In this document: piece after piece, positions 35,271 through 46,979 of the stretch
How positions within the stretch are numbered: the first letter of the stretch is position 1
Layout of the letters: each line of letters starts with the position of its first letter
Position numbers and translations under genes: made by a program
The notes under the pieces: generated by a model
Told to the model about the DNA's origin: nothing
Seen by the model: only the letters and a program-made list of their open reading frames with translations
The model's database searches: none
Assembly: GCA_024500155.1 (NCBI GenBank)
Contig: CM044877.1
Location: forward strand, 11,475,501-11,539,500
DNA length: 64,000 bases
Direction of reading: 5' to 3'
Origin: Chenopodium formosanum
Lineage: Eukaryota; Streptophyta; Magnoliopsida; Caryophyllales; Amaranthaceae

Positions 35271-36726
35271 ATAAATCCAGATGCCTAAACTCAAAACCCT
35301 CAACGCGTCAACAATATCATGAATACATACAAAGGTAACATCATGCTCGCCGGTTCATCAAATTATTACGAAGTAACAACTTTGAAATTGATGTCAAGGT
35401 GTTCTAACATTATGTAATTCTCATTGTCGAGTTGGTCGATTTAGCTAATATAATACATGCATTATGTTGATAATATACTTACCATTACCGTCAATTGATT
35501 TGTGTGGATTGTTCGGATCGGAAATAATGGTACCCCTCACTACCATAATTAGTGTGATCAATAATCAAAAACAATGTTATTAATTCCTAACGTCGGTTTA
35601 TTTCTCATCGCGATTTAATTGTAACGTATATTATGTGCACTCCACCCCAAAGATGACCAGGCATTTTATGCTGGTGTATGTAGCCGACACTCTCACTTAT
35701 CCAGTATATACACACCCGTCCTATTCGCCGTGTATTGTGAATCATAAACAATGTTTCCTCACATAATACATTACCTCGCCATCATCCTAATATGTTTTTC
35801 AAATTACAAAACTGATCACGCTTGTAACCGAACCGTAAGTTATAATTGAATGTAGGGATGACCGTGTCAATGTTTACCGTTCATTTTAAGTTAACGTGGT
35901 CATTTTGAAGTCGCATATTTTTTATTTTGTTTTAAAAAAAAGGGTAATTTTTTTTTAATTAATCATATTTATTTAAATGAGCACGAATTTTTCTTAATTT
36001 ATAAAATCTTTGTCTCCATATCATATTTTGAACAACTTTAGTTACTTCATTTACACGGATTGAACACTTGTAGCCATATATCACCGTTGATTTGTGTATA
36101 AGGACTCTAAAAAAAATTTTAAAAAACGTAAAGGGAAGCATAATTACGAAGACCCATAGAAAATCATTTACTGTACATTGTACAATAAATAAATATATTG
36201 TAAAGGGAAGTTGTTGTAAATATCATACAAAATCTTCAAAAGATATACCTGGGTTTAAGATGTCAGTACATTTTTCTTCAGATTTTCAGCCACAGAGTAC
36301 ATGCATACGGTCAGCTAATGCATTTCTTCAATTTACAAAAGTTATGACAAGACAACTCATAGAAAAATAGTTTTTTCAAAAAATTAAATCAGAACTTTTG
36401 CTGCAATTCTTGACAATAGGCTGTTTTGCAAAGTCAGTAGGACTTAAAGTAGTAATTGCTCTGCCAAAATATCAATTTTATAAATCTTACATCCATTTAT
36501 TTTCTGGGGCAAATATTTTAATTTTTTTTCTCAATGTACTAATGCAATGGACGTGAAGTTTTTATCCATTTCAGTTTGATGACCGCCACGTGTAAGTTTC
36601 GAAGGATAGATGATGGACACCTGTTAATTTAATGGACATCTCTATATAAGATTTTGAACAAATATTTTGCACACAGGTGATAACCTAAAGTACCCAACCA
36701 AAGCAAAGTCCCTAAACTTTCTTAGC
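35271..36726. other. Spacer between the two endonuclease-like genes
   Basis: AT-rich with no gene. The last 100 bp contain AAAGTCCCTAAACTTTC, the same motif as in the 28125-28395 inverted repeat, just before the candidate upstream ATG at 36727. Confidence 0.4.
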
Positions 36727-36858
36727 ATGGCGAACCCAAACTTTGATCCTAAAAACCCAACTTACCCAGATGGTTGCTATCCTGTTGCAACCAAAGCCAA
36801 AACAGTTTTCCGCCAAAGTAGGAAGGCTGGAACTCCATAACTAGATTTCAACAGATTC

Positions 36859-37875
36859 ATGTACTTTACTAGGAAAAAGGCAAACGGAACGAGAGATATT
36901 GTCAGTGACAGGACTATCAGGGAGATCATTCGCAGTCCAGATAGTCCCTTGAGCGAGGAACTGGATGGAATGGTCATGGTTGGCCCCTCAGGTGAATTTG
37001 TTCTAGCCCATCTCCCTAATTTGATTGATATTGTTGGCATGATTAACTTAGTTGATGTGTTTAAGGAACTATATGGTGATAATCCTGATGTAATTTATGA
37101 CAAATCTAAGATTAGTGAGATTGTGCCCTATTTTTTAGCTAAAATAATTGACCCAATCCCTGTGTTAGAGATTGAGGGCCCTGTTTACCCACTTAGTATT
37201 CAGAAAACAAGAACTGAACTTGCTTGTTACTCTGATGGTATGCAAATCTTTTACCTCCATGCTAAGATTAGTACTGTCGATGTGGTAGCTTGTTTGGGAA
37301 AGTACAAGGTCGACCCCTTCATTAGGTTCATGGATGTTAGCATTGAAACAAGCTATGTTGATAGTGAAAAGCCTTTTGAGTTAGGTTTATCTGTTGTGCT
37401 GTGGAATGCTCGTGGCATTACTAGGCCATCCTTTAAGGGAAATGTCCTTAGGATTCAGGAAGTCCACAAACCAATGATTTTCATCATTTCTGAGACTAGG
37501 GTTGGTAAAAAGTCCTTTGAGCAGGTTGTGGAGGCAATTGAGGGTGATATGAATTGGACATTTGATGAGAGTGTTGGGCTAAGTGGTGGATTTGCTATAA
37601 TTTGGGACCAGAGTAGGGTTAAATCTGATGAGATCCTTGTGTGTGCTGATGCTGAGACCCCTCTTAGGATGCTTGGAACCCTTAAGGTAAATTCACATAC
37701 AATGTTAATCCTTTTGTGTGCATATATTAGGTTCACTTTATTTACCACATGTATTGGCATAATTTGACAGGCTGCTGAGGAAACCCCTGCACAGGAAGCT
37801 GATAAGCCATCTGGTGGTGAAGGACCTTCCGGGGGAGTGACAGGAGATGGAAAGCAGTCAGATGGAGTGGCCTAG
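36859..37875 (+). CDS. Protein with truncated LINE-type endonuclease domain (copy B)
   Basis: Exons 36859-37686 (276 codons) and 37771-37875 join at GTAAAT...GACAG in frame; the last exon is Gly/Glu-rich (PSGGEGPSGGVTGDGK) and ends in TAG. Residues 178-255 match the first part of a LINE endonuclease domain: SVVLWNARGITRPSF, IFIISETRVG, GLSGGFAIIWDQSRV. The residues before it (IPVLEIEG, SDGMQIFYLHAKISTVDVVA) align loosely with IPIFSVPS and DDMITLVHLNVLSSVASL of copy A. An upstream ATG (36727) opens the same frame for 37 codons (MANPNFDPKNPTYPDG) but meets TAA at 36838. That codon may once have been CAA, so copy B may be N-terminally damaged or start at 36859. Confidence 0.6.
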
Positions 37876-38384
37876 GCTGGAGATGGAGGTTGGATGGTGT
37901 GGCACTCAGCTATTTCTATGTGTCTGGATTTTCTATGATGACTATGTTTAATTTTGTTATGCTGTTAAGCTGCTACTGTTGTTTAATTTATGTTATGACT
38001 ATGTTTTGATGTGGACCTATTAAACTCTATGGTATGTATTAACTAAGCTCAACTGGTGACTTGGGCAACTATGTACTAATATGTGGGATGTATTCCTACA
38101 TGTGCTACTTATGTGTGGATTTGCATGTTTATCTACCTATTTTGACTGCCAATTGTGGTTTTAGTACTAATTTTTATTGATTTTGTTAAATATGTATAGA
38201 TTAAGCCCTAAAAGGCATGACAATATTAGATTAAGCCATAAAAGGCATCAAAAGATAGGTTGAATAATTACAGACCTGCCAAACTTTAGTCCCCATAGAG
38301 CAATATACAATTATTCACAAATGATTCAATCTAGTACAAAAGACTTAAGTGTTTCATCCTAATTACATCAGTACAGCATACAAA
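37876..38384. other. 3' flank of copy B
   Basis: Non-coding; includes the tandem-like TTAAGCC(C/A)TAAAAGGCAT twice (about 38202 and 38231). Confidence 0.4.
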
Positions 38385-38555
38385 CTAGAGAGATGATGCA
38401 TAAGCTTCCAAGAGGACCTTCAAAAGGGGGTAAAGGGTCGATTTGGCTTCGCTATCCACATAGCCTACATCCTCGATGTCTGCTGCATAGAGGCCTGCAT
38501 TGAGTGTGTAGTTAGGAATTGAATGAGCATCACGAGTGTGGCATTGAATACTTAA
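38385..38555 (-). other. Possible orphan exon
   Basis: A minus-strand frame of about 55 codons ending in TAG at 38385 reads like real protein: RDAHSIPNYTLNAGLYAADI followed by EDVGYVDSEAKSTLYPLLKV and LLEAYASSL. No clear upstream exon or family was found. It could be the last exon of a lost gene in the giant MULE. Confidence 0.35.
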
Positions 38556-40147
38556 TCAGGGTAGAATGTTGTGTCGATGTTTTTAGGTGTTAGACAACTA
38601 TTGATCTACTATATATATATTGATCAAGTGAAAGGGTGTTATGAAGGAAACATTATTGCAATACTAAATTTTACTCCCATAACTCTTGATCAACACAACT
38701 AGGCACGCAAACACTGAAAATCACATTAGCCCCTAAGGGAATTGGCATATAGAGATGTGTCTTTTAAAGGTTAAGATATCAATTCATGGAATAAAGGGTC
38801 CAAATTTTGGCATTCAAATGTATTGTATCTCATTCTTATCATGTAATATAGGGTAACTACTTAATTGAAAAACCATTACCAACATCTCACAATGCCACTT
38901 TGTTCACATGGTTTTGAAGACCACTCATGATCTCATAGGAGATTCCTTAATCAGAAGATATTCAGCTAGATATTCAGAAGATTATGGGAGAGTGTGAGAG
39001 ATACTAGGAGCTATTCTAAGGGAATATATAAACAACAAATACGAATTACATATTCTAGCATTTCACGAACTAATGATACTTAGATATGTAGTTGTCTAGT
39101 TGACTAAGCCCAAAGAGGCGAAACCATAGATGGAAAACAAGCCAAAGAATAGTGGGAAGAAGGAATCGAATAGAGGTGAACTTAACACGTACTCATGCTA
39201 ATATACACCTAACTAACATATCAAGCAGCTCGAATAGCAAAGGCTTCAATTCTATTACTTAACTCAAATTATGTGTTCATCCTTAGCCTTAAGAAGTCAG
39301 AAACTATAAATGGCAGCTCAAAATAATAAATATAACCGTAATACGACCTCACAGATACAATTTCACATGTGTGATCATATCCATTCCATTCTGTAGACAT
39401 GTATGAGTAAAATAATATGACCAATTACCCCCTATGATTAATAGATTTCAATTTAGACGAACTTAGAATCCACTTAGGTGTGATTGTGATAGTAGAATCA
39501 AGGGTTATTACATAATTTATGATTAAGTGGGTCTATCAACCAATGCTAGTGCACTTCACTTCATACCCAAATCTGACCACACAACACACATACTTATCAA
39601 ACACACAATCTTATCAAACACACATATGGTATACCAGTTATACTATAAATGGCAATACACAAATCAGACAAAAAACACCACACAATACTCTATTTATTGA
39701 TTCAATGACATACAATGAGACATAAAAGTGCCGCAATTACACATTCCACTGTCCCTATCATACCTAAATTGATGCCTACAAACACTAACAATAGCATACC
39801 CTGGTATGAATTAATATCAAAATCCAAAAGATGTAAAGAATTACAAAGGATCTTACATTCTAGATGACACTAGTTAATTTAAGTAGTTGAATTCAATTAA
39901 AGAAACAAACCGCATTTATTTTCTTCCAAAAATGAGCAGGAGCAGGACATTCTTACAGAACAAGACAATCTACAGAAATTTTTCACACACCCAAGATTAA
40001 CCAATCAACTACAAGCCCTCATGTGAAATACTGGTAAATGCATTGAGACAACTAGACAAATATCAACAACATAGTGTAAAATAGTGTATAATACAGTTAG
40101 GCAATTATCAAGAACAACAAACCCTAACCTTGTCACTGATCTGGAGA
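38556..40147. other. Spacer inside the giant MULE
   Basis: AT-rich. 39580-39680 has repeated CACACA/TATCAAACACACA words. No gene seen. Confidence 0.4.
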
Positions 40148-40639
40148 CTATATGTAACGGCCGCCACAATACTGGCTGCTAGTGTTGTTGACACTGTCAG
40201 AGTCGTTGGCGCCGGAGTCCACCTCATGGTCAGAATCATACCAGTTGTCAGCGTCGTAGCTCCAGTCTTGCCCTCTGGCCTTGGTCTCTTTTGCCCGCCC
40301 TCCCTTATTTTCCCCGTCAACCTCCTGATTGTCCTGTTCCCCACCCTCTTGGCTGTCCTCATCACCGGTTTCTGTCTCAGTTTCATCATCGCCTTCATCT
40401 TTTTCATTTTCTTCTCCAGCAGCCAACCGTTCTACTTCTTCTTCGCTATCAGAGATGAATCCATTCCTCTTCTCCTTCGCTTCAAGGTAATCACGGTAGG
40501 AGGTGATATCAGCCATCAGGACGATGAAGTAAGCGTCGAAGCTAGCTAGGTTTTCAACTGAATTTTTGCTTGGATCGGGCTTCCAAAACTGTGGTTTGAA
40601 AGGTGTTGGTGTTGCAGTGCTTTGGCTTCCAGTTTCCAT
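40148..40639 (-). CDS. Acidic protein B
   Basis: 163 codons starting METGSQSTATPTPFKPQFWK. Paralogue of acidic protein A through the motif FWKPDPSKNSVENLASFDAY. A long acidic stretch follows (FISDSEEEVERLAAGEENEK, then DEGDDETETETGDEDSQEGG), then SYDADNWYDSDHEVDSG. FISDSEEE could serve as a SUMO-interacting motif. No membrane segment or known domain. It faces copy B of the endonuclease-like gene, mirroring acidic A and copy A. Confidence 0.65.
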   Translation of the reverse strand: METGSQSTATPTPFKPQFWKPDPSKNSVENLASFDAYFIVLMADITSYRDYLEAKEKRNGFISDSEEEVERLAAGEENEKDEGDDETETETGDEDSQEGGEQDNQEVDGENKGGRAKETKARGQDWSYDADNWYDSDHEVDSGANDSDSVNNTSSQYCGGRYI

Positions 40640-42452
40640 TTTTTGGAGTGTGAGAAAGGAGAGTTACAGAGATTTAATTGCAGGATAGAGGAAATACGAT
40701 TGAAGAAGACAGAGAATAGAAGTAATGAGAGAGACCCACAGAGTAAATTAAGGGGAAAAAAAAACTGAAGTAGCCCCAAAAATTGACCAATCAGAACAAT
40801 GTTGTAATTATTTGCATGTTTGTATACGTAAAAAATAGAAAAAAAAAATTGGCTAAAACATTTCCCAATAAAGAGTTGTGTTTTGAATTTTTGGTTGATG
40901 TATGATGATTTCATGTCTTAGTCCGTACTCGTAGTATTTATGGACTTTGTACTAAAATAAGAACAATGCCGGATTAGAAGGATAGTTTTATCCGTTTCAT
41001 TTGCAGTTGATTCTAGGGGTGGGCATTATTCTGTGACCTGAATTATTAATTTGGATCGGATCCAAACTTTAAAGCATATGGGAAACGGATTGTATTTTTT
41101 ATGGAAAAATTATATCGGATCAAAACGGATTGATCTTGTTCGACCAAATTAAACGAAATGTGAGATCACACTTTTAATATTAAGGATACATTACATAAAT
41201 CATGTAAAATTTTAATACTTTGATATACATTTCGGTCAAATTTACTTACAAGATTCTTCACATTTCGTTAGTTATAAGTTACTTCGTTCTATTTAAGATA
41301 ATTAAGAAATAAATAAACATTACGTATGTACTCGGAGCATCACATATAATGTTGTCAATTAACAAAATTTTCCGAGAATGAAGAAAAGTTCTAGTGAATA
41401 GGGAGTTTTACCAAAGATGATACAAGTTAAAAAGTAGTCGAAATAGACTGGATTCGAACAAACTAGACTCGTCAACGATCGGTCAAAACTCGACTACATA
41501 AACCGCAAACTAATATGATAGCGAGACTAGTAGCAGTACCCCATTCCCGATCTAGACTACCAGTGTAAGGACCCCTATTATTCACATGTAAAGGATAGTC
41601 AACCACATAAAATAAAAAAACTACCAAATCCTATGTATAAGGTGAGAGGGGGTTTTGGCTGATAAATTTTACTTTCCCAAAATACCCCTCTCATTTTTTT
41701 CTTTCCTTTTTTTTAAAGAAAATAATACCATCCTTTAAAAATACCGGGTACCATCTAAAAAGTAAGTAACCTCTAAAATTAAAAAGTCATAATCAAATTT
41801 TTAAAAAAATATGCCATTAGAAAAAAATATAGAATTGAATTTGATAGATACACGCACACGAATTTTTCGTGAGTCTCTCTCACTCTATCCCATCTCCTTA
41901 ATATATACGCCTAAATCAAACATGCGTCAACTGAATAGAAACGGAGGACGTATATGGTGGGGGTCATTCAACATTCCCACCGCACATTGATACTTATCTT
42001 GCTTGTTCTTTGCGGAAACACATACCCGATTTAATCTAGTTAATATTTGAATCGTGAATTTTGGTCGCAGTATCTCGGACAATTCCATACGAATTTCAAA
42101 ATTATGGAGAAATTAAACTTGCTAATTGTGTCACATAAATAATCATAATGTACCAAAATTTGAATTGTGTCAAAAAAAAAGAAATTACATAATGAATTGA
42201 CAATTGGTCCACGTGGCATTATTAACTTCCATTTCTTATTCCTACACATAGTTTGGCGCGAAGAATTCAGGGAGTTGAGGAGTTACGTATGACATCACCC
42301 CTTGATCACATAACTTCTCCTCCCACTATATTTATATCAACTTCCACACTCTGTATTTCTATCCGAACTTCATTTTGCTTATTCCAAACTTCCCCTCTCT
42401 TTATTTTGCAACTGTCTTTTCCAAAATTTACAAAGTTTCCAAACCTGCAAAA
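40640..42452. other. Spacer inside the giant MULE
   Basis: Leader of acidic B (to about 40750), AT-rich DNA, and near 41015-41140 a GGGTGGGCATTATTCTG...GGATCGGATCC segment that looks like a worn repeat fragment. From 42290 the sequence is pyrimidine-rich, fitting the leader of the next gene. Confidence 0.4.
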
Positions 42453-43109
42453 ATGGTGAAGCAGAATAAAGGAAAACAGCCAATGGAGCCCTCAGATGAG
42501 CCAAAATACACAGAACTTCAATTCCTTGAGATGAAGGAGAAAATGCTCAGTGAGCAATTGAATGACCATCAGTTCATTTGCCAAAGCCTGCAGACCCAAT
42601 TGAATCAAGTTACTTCAGCCATTTCTAACATTCGCCGTCCACAGGAACAGTCCATTCAGGCCCCGAAGCAAAAGCGACAGAGCAAGAAGGCGGTGGATAC
42701 TCCCGTAAGGTTGGGGCCTACAACAAGACCCACCAAGGCAGCGAAGACAACGGCAATGAAGAGGGCAACTGGTCGGGGTGGTGCAGCAGCGCAAGCACCA
42801 GTTGGTGACGAGAAAGGAGACAAATCTGCAGCCGGAGCAAAGGGGGAAGGTGAGGAAGCTGTTGCAGCACCAGCCGTGGCAGCACCAGAGGTGGCAGCAC
42901 CAGTGGCGGCACCAGTTGCGGCATCGGTGGAGCCACCAGTGAGGACAAGGCCAAGGCAGTGGCAGGTGAGGCAGCGGAGTCCGGACAGCCCCAGTGATGT
43001 CGCATCACCCGCTCCGTACCATGTCCGAGACCGGTGGTCCCCGGAGGTTTCTGACCAAGAAACCGGCGACTACGGTCACTCGGCTTCTACAATTGAAAAG
43101 TTTGACTGA
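42453..43109 (+). CDS. Coiled-coil, basic Ala/Pro-rich protein
   Basis: 218 codons from the ATG at 42453 (context AAAATGG; MVKQNKGKQPMEPSDEPKYT). The frame is open further upstream, but that part is non-coding in character. Residues about 18-60 form a helix (LQFLEMKEKMLSEQLNDHQ, ICQSLQTQLNQVTSAISNI). Residues 70-110 are Lys/Arg-rich (QKRQSKKAVDTPVRLGPTT). A repeat AAPAVAAPEVAAPVAAP follows, then Arg/Ser/Pro-rich RPRQWQVRQRSPDSPSD. It resembles retroelement-like or chromatin-type disordered proteins, but no family is recognised. Single exon. Confidence 0.6.
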   Translation: MVKQNKGKQPMEPSDEPKYTELQFLEMKEKMLSEQLNDHQFICQSLQTQLNQVTSAISNIRRPQEQSIQAPKQKRQSKKAVDTPVRLGPTTRPTKAAKTTAMKRATGRGGAAAQAPVGDEKGDKSAAGAKGEGEEAVAAPAVAAPEVAAPVAAPVAASVEPPVRTRPRQWQVRQRSPDSPSDVASPAPYHVRDRWSPEVSDQETGDYGHSASTIEKFD

Positions 43110-44657
43110 AGGAGGTTAAGTAAACTAAGCCAATTACATTTGATTAAGGATTTCATATAACATGATTTCGTTGGCTTACATTTAAATTTTTGTTTGGTTT
43201 GATAGTACATTTTCATCTTGTTTGATTTTTTTTAACAGTGTTTTTTCTTGGATTTTTCTTGGGTTTTTCTGATGTAATGAACAATTAAATCGTGGTTTGG
43301 ACATGTTTAATTTGATGCATTTCGGTATTTTGGTACTTATCTGATCAATTAAGCCGTACTTTTATCGTGAAATACTCAATGTGTTATGGGAATATATTTG
43401 CTTATGTATTTTACATTGAAATCGCATGTTGGACATGTTTATGGTACTTCCGTATATTGATGCAGTTTGATAATTGGTCATTTTGAGATCAATTTAATGG
43501 TACTTGGGACATGTAATTAGATTAGCTGTTATGGGATCATATTTGACAATGTAGATCAATTATATCATATCATATTTGGACATGTTTAGTTTATTAACTA
43601 GCAATGGAACATTAGTTAGATGATGGAGTTTGGTATTTCGGTAATTATGAGATCAATGTAATCGTGTTTTGGACATGTAATTAGCTTATCTGTTAGGTAG
43701 AGCTAATTTTAACTAACCCGGGCCCTATTATGCGGACTTCGTAAAATGCCCAAGACCCATCTATTCACGGGTCGGGCTTGCCCACGGGCTCACAGGCCTA
43801 CAATCTTTGTTTTCCATATATCAAACACTAATTGCCCACTGGCTCACGGGCCTACAATCATTTACATATGTTAATATTATTTCGATATAGTTATTTAAAA
43901 ATTTATTGAACAGAAATGATACTAGACAAAAACATATTTAACTTGTGACATATGTTTGTGAAAAAAAAAAGGAAAGAGTGAACTTATTTCATACAAGTAT
44001 ATGAAATTGAAAAAGACGCAGTTGTAGCTAATAATAGGTTAGAGTCCAATATAGTCTATTTGTATTTATTTAAAAAAATATACTACATATTCAACTAACT
44101 TAAAAATCATTAACCTATTACTCTTTGATATAAAGGGGCGGGATTGGACGGGTTTAGCGGGTTGACCCGTCTATGAACAGCTCTTCTGATATGGGGTCAT
44201 ATATGTTGATTTTATGAACAATTAAATCGTATCTTGACCATTTGTAACTAGATTATCTATTTTTACCAATTAGTTTAATCATGCTAATTAAGATGTTAGT
44301 ATGGTTTGAGTGTGAGTATGTTAACCAGTTAAAACTAATAATGCTTATGTACATGCTGGGCCAAACGCTTATAAGACTATCGGGGGCCAAATGTATTATA
44401 AAGCATACACCTATTCTATTACGCAGTCCAGCCCAATCACTCACATAAATCAGCCCAATTACTGATGTTCAGGTTTATGCATCCAAATACTCAATATGAT
44501 TATTAGCTATTCCCTATTATTAGTTAGTTCTAACAGATAATTAAACAATCAGGATTTACAAGCTAAAATAAAAGTAAAAACAATGCATAGAATACAAGTT
44601 ATTTGGGCTGATCAACAACACAGCCATCATCTTAATGTTGCCACCATTGGGAGAAAT
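43110..44657. other. Spacer inside the giant MULE
   Basis: AT-rich, with GG(G)CATGT/GGACATGT words repeated through 43300-43680 and two copies of GCCCAC(G/T)GGCTCAC(A/G)GGCCTACAATC near 43780 and 43832. No gene seen. Confidence 0.4.
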
Positions 44658-46349
44658 TCATAAAAACTCTTGACTTGTAGCGGCAGGGGGTACAGAAACC
44701 AATTGATCGGAAATAAATAGCGTGCTTCCATGATACAAAGGGTTCGAGCTTTCACTTTGATGTGGAAAGGAGTTTGGTGGTGCACCCCTCCTCTTCTTCG
44801 CTTGACAGCCACGTTGAGGAGTATGAAAATATTCATTTACCCTGCAAGGTCCATCGGTGTCTCGTGCTTTCTTTGGGTGGCTTTCACCGTAAGCTACATC
44901 CATCGTCTATAAAATGTAAAACAAAGAAGCAACAAGGGGTTAATCTACGGATAAACACTCATTCATATGATTGGCAACAGACAATGCAACAAAATTGATA
45001 GTATTACTAACCCCCATCACACCATAGTCACCACCGCAAGCAATACAATCTTCTTTAGTAGCTAAGCTAATCTGATTTAGGTTCCAAACCTTAATCCTAG
45101 GGAATTCACCCCACTGAACGGGAAACCTATCCAGCTTATCCAAATAAAATACCTACAAGCAACAAATGCAAGAACTTTGTAATAAGGGCATAAGGCAGTA
45201 CAATGTAAAGGCATATAGTAATATAGAGATGCACACAAACCTACCACAACAAAAATGGTACAGCCACCACATCCTCCTGCTACTCCCGTCGAATAAAAAA
45301 GACGCGCAAAACTAGCAACGCTTTCCATCAACTTATTCAGAACAAGCTCACACCAATTGTACGAGGCAGCATTCATAACACACGTAAGGGCGGGAAATAA
45401 ATCACAAGCCAGCCTAGGAGACTGCGTAGGACATAAAACCATCTCTAATGATATCAACAGGAAAATAGTCTTAAACTCCTCTTCCTCATCTACATCCCAT
45501 TCACCCTCCAACCTTTCCATCAACCTGGAATTCACAGGTATTCCAATAGAAGTATAAACACGCCCTCCATCCTTGCGCGATCTGGTCTTTGAAGATTGGC
45601 CATATTTTAGCTGAATTTCATTCACCTTCTTTTGCAGATCACCTGACATGGATTTCCCAGTGGGAACAGTTAACCCACCATTTGGGATACCTAGAACCCA
45701 GTGTACCTGATTAGCCGATAACCTAAATTGCTTTCCATCCGGAGCAACTAGCAACTTATTCAACGGATCAATACGACTCATTAGCCAATAACCCATTAGT
45801 CGGGGCAAATGAATGTCAGTTGGGACTTTCAACAGCCCACCTAAGCCCATTTCATTTACCCATTGTGTCCTCCTCTCATCAAATGTATTGCATATCCTAG
45901 AAAAAGTCTCAACTCGACAGTTCATGTTTGGTGGCTGCAATCACATTACAAAACACTAGTTACTTTTAGGACATTAACAAATGTGGTTCTCTTATTCGTT
46001 ATTAATACAACCGAGTTAATCACATACCCGACGGAAAATATTACATTGTTGCTTTATAACTTCACCCTTTGCTTTCACTATACCACCAATGCTTAAAGTA
46101 TCATCCTACAGACCACCAAGCAATGCATTATTACAATTGACTGAATATTACATTTCAGACAAACTTAAAAGCTTAACATACCATAAAGACTTCCTTGCTT
46201 AAGACTTTCCTCTTCGTATGATTTAATACATTGATATCGCCCTGTTCAAAATAAACAAAATCCCCAAATCACAACTACACAAACTCACACATTTCAAGTT
46301 ATCAATGTAAGGTTCAACTAGAGCGTTAGATAACGATGACACTTACCAT
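44658..46349 (-). CDS. N-terminal domain of plant Ulp1-type protein, no protease domain
   Basis: Five coding exons: 46349-46347 (only the ATG, context AGGATGG), 46241-46182, 45934-45245, 45152-45012 and 44906-44658, all GT-AG and in frame; 380 residues. A non-coding exon probably ends near 46866. The core reads FSRICNTFDERRTQWVNEMG, GLLKVPTDIHLPRLMGYWLM, QFRLSANQVHWVLGIPNGG, and later GCTIFVVVVFYLDKLDRFP then WGEFPRIKVWN. This is the domain that precedes the C48 cysteine protease in Ulp1-like proteins of plant MULEs. The protease His-Asp-Cys domain is absent: the last exon is basic (AKKRRGAPPNSFPH) and ends SQEFL. It reads inward from the right end of the giant MULE. Confidence 0.75.
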
Positions 46350-46738
46350 CCTTTCCAATAGTCACCCTCCAACCACCGAAGAAATTATCCTAATTAATTG
46401 CTACAAGGCCTACAATCTGCATATTGACAATATTCAAACAAATTACTAATTTCCTACAATCTACACTGCATATACAATTAACTTCCATTTGATGCAGCAC
46501 TAGTTTCTCAGGTAGGAATTCAATTGCACATAACAAACAAACCTAATTAGCACAAAAATATAAAATTTCAATTTCCTAAATAGACACAAAGGCGATTAAA
46601 TGCAATAAATACATTTTACTGCAATGCTAAGCTCATTTCAGGAACTCAACTCAAACAATGCTAAGCTAAGAAATTAAAGTACGCATCAAACGTGACCTGA
46701 AATTCAACTTCAACTACGAAAACTGGAATAATTCTAAC

Positions 46739-46805
46739 AAGTTCGAATTGAAAATCAAACAAGTTCGAATTGAAAATCAAACAAGTTCGAATTGAAATCA
46801 AACAT
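46739..46805 (+). repeat. 24-bp tandem repeat, about 2.8 copies
   Basis: Units of AAGTTCGAATTGAAAATCAA plus AC-type ends, in the 5' leader intron of the Ulp1-related gene. Confidence 0.85.
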
Positions 46806-46979
46806 CACCAACATATTGAAATTCAACCAGGTGACAAAAATTAAGGCTCGATAATATACTTACCAGCTACGGAGCTCCAATTTTCGAACAACTTCACGAT
46901 TTCAAACGATTTCAAAAGCACTCCCTCAATGTTTGAGATTTTCTCACTCCAAGGGTTTCGTTCAGGAAGAATGGGAGAC

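Noticed and set aside
46739..46805. CRISPR-like array
   Set aside because: A short direct tandem repeat without spacers, in a plant intron.
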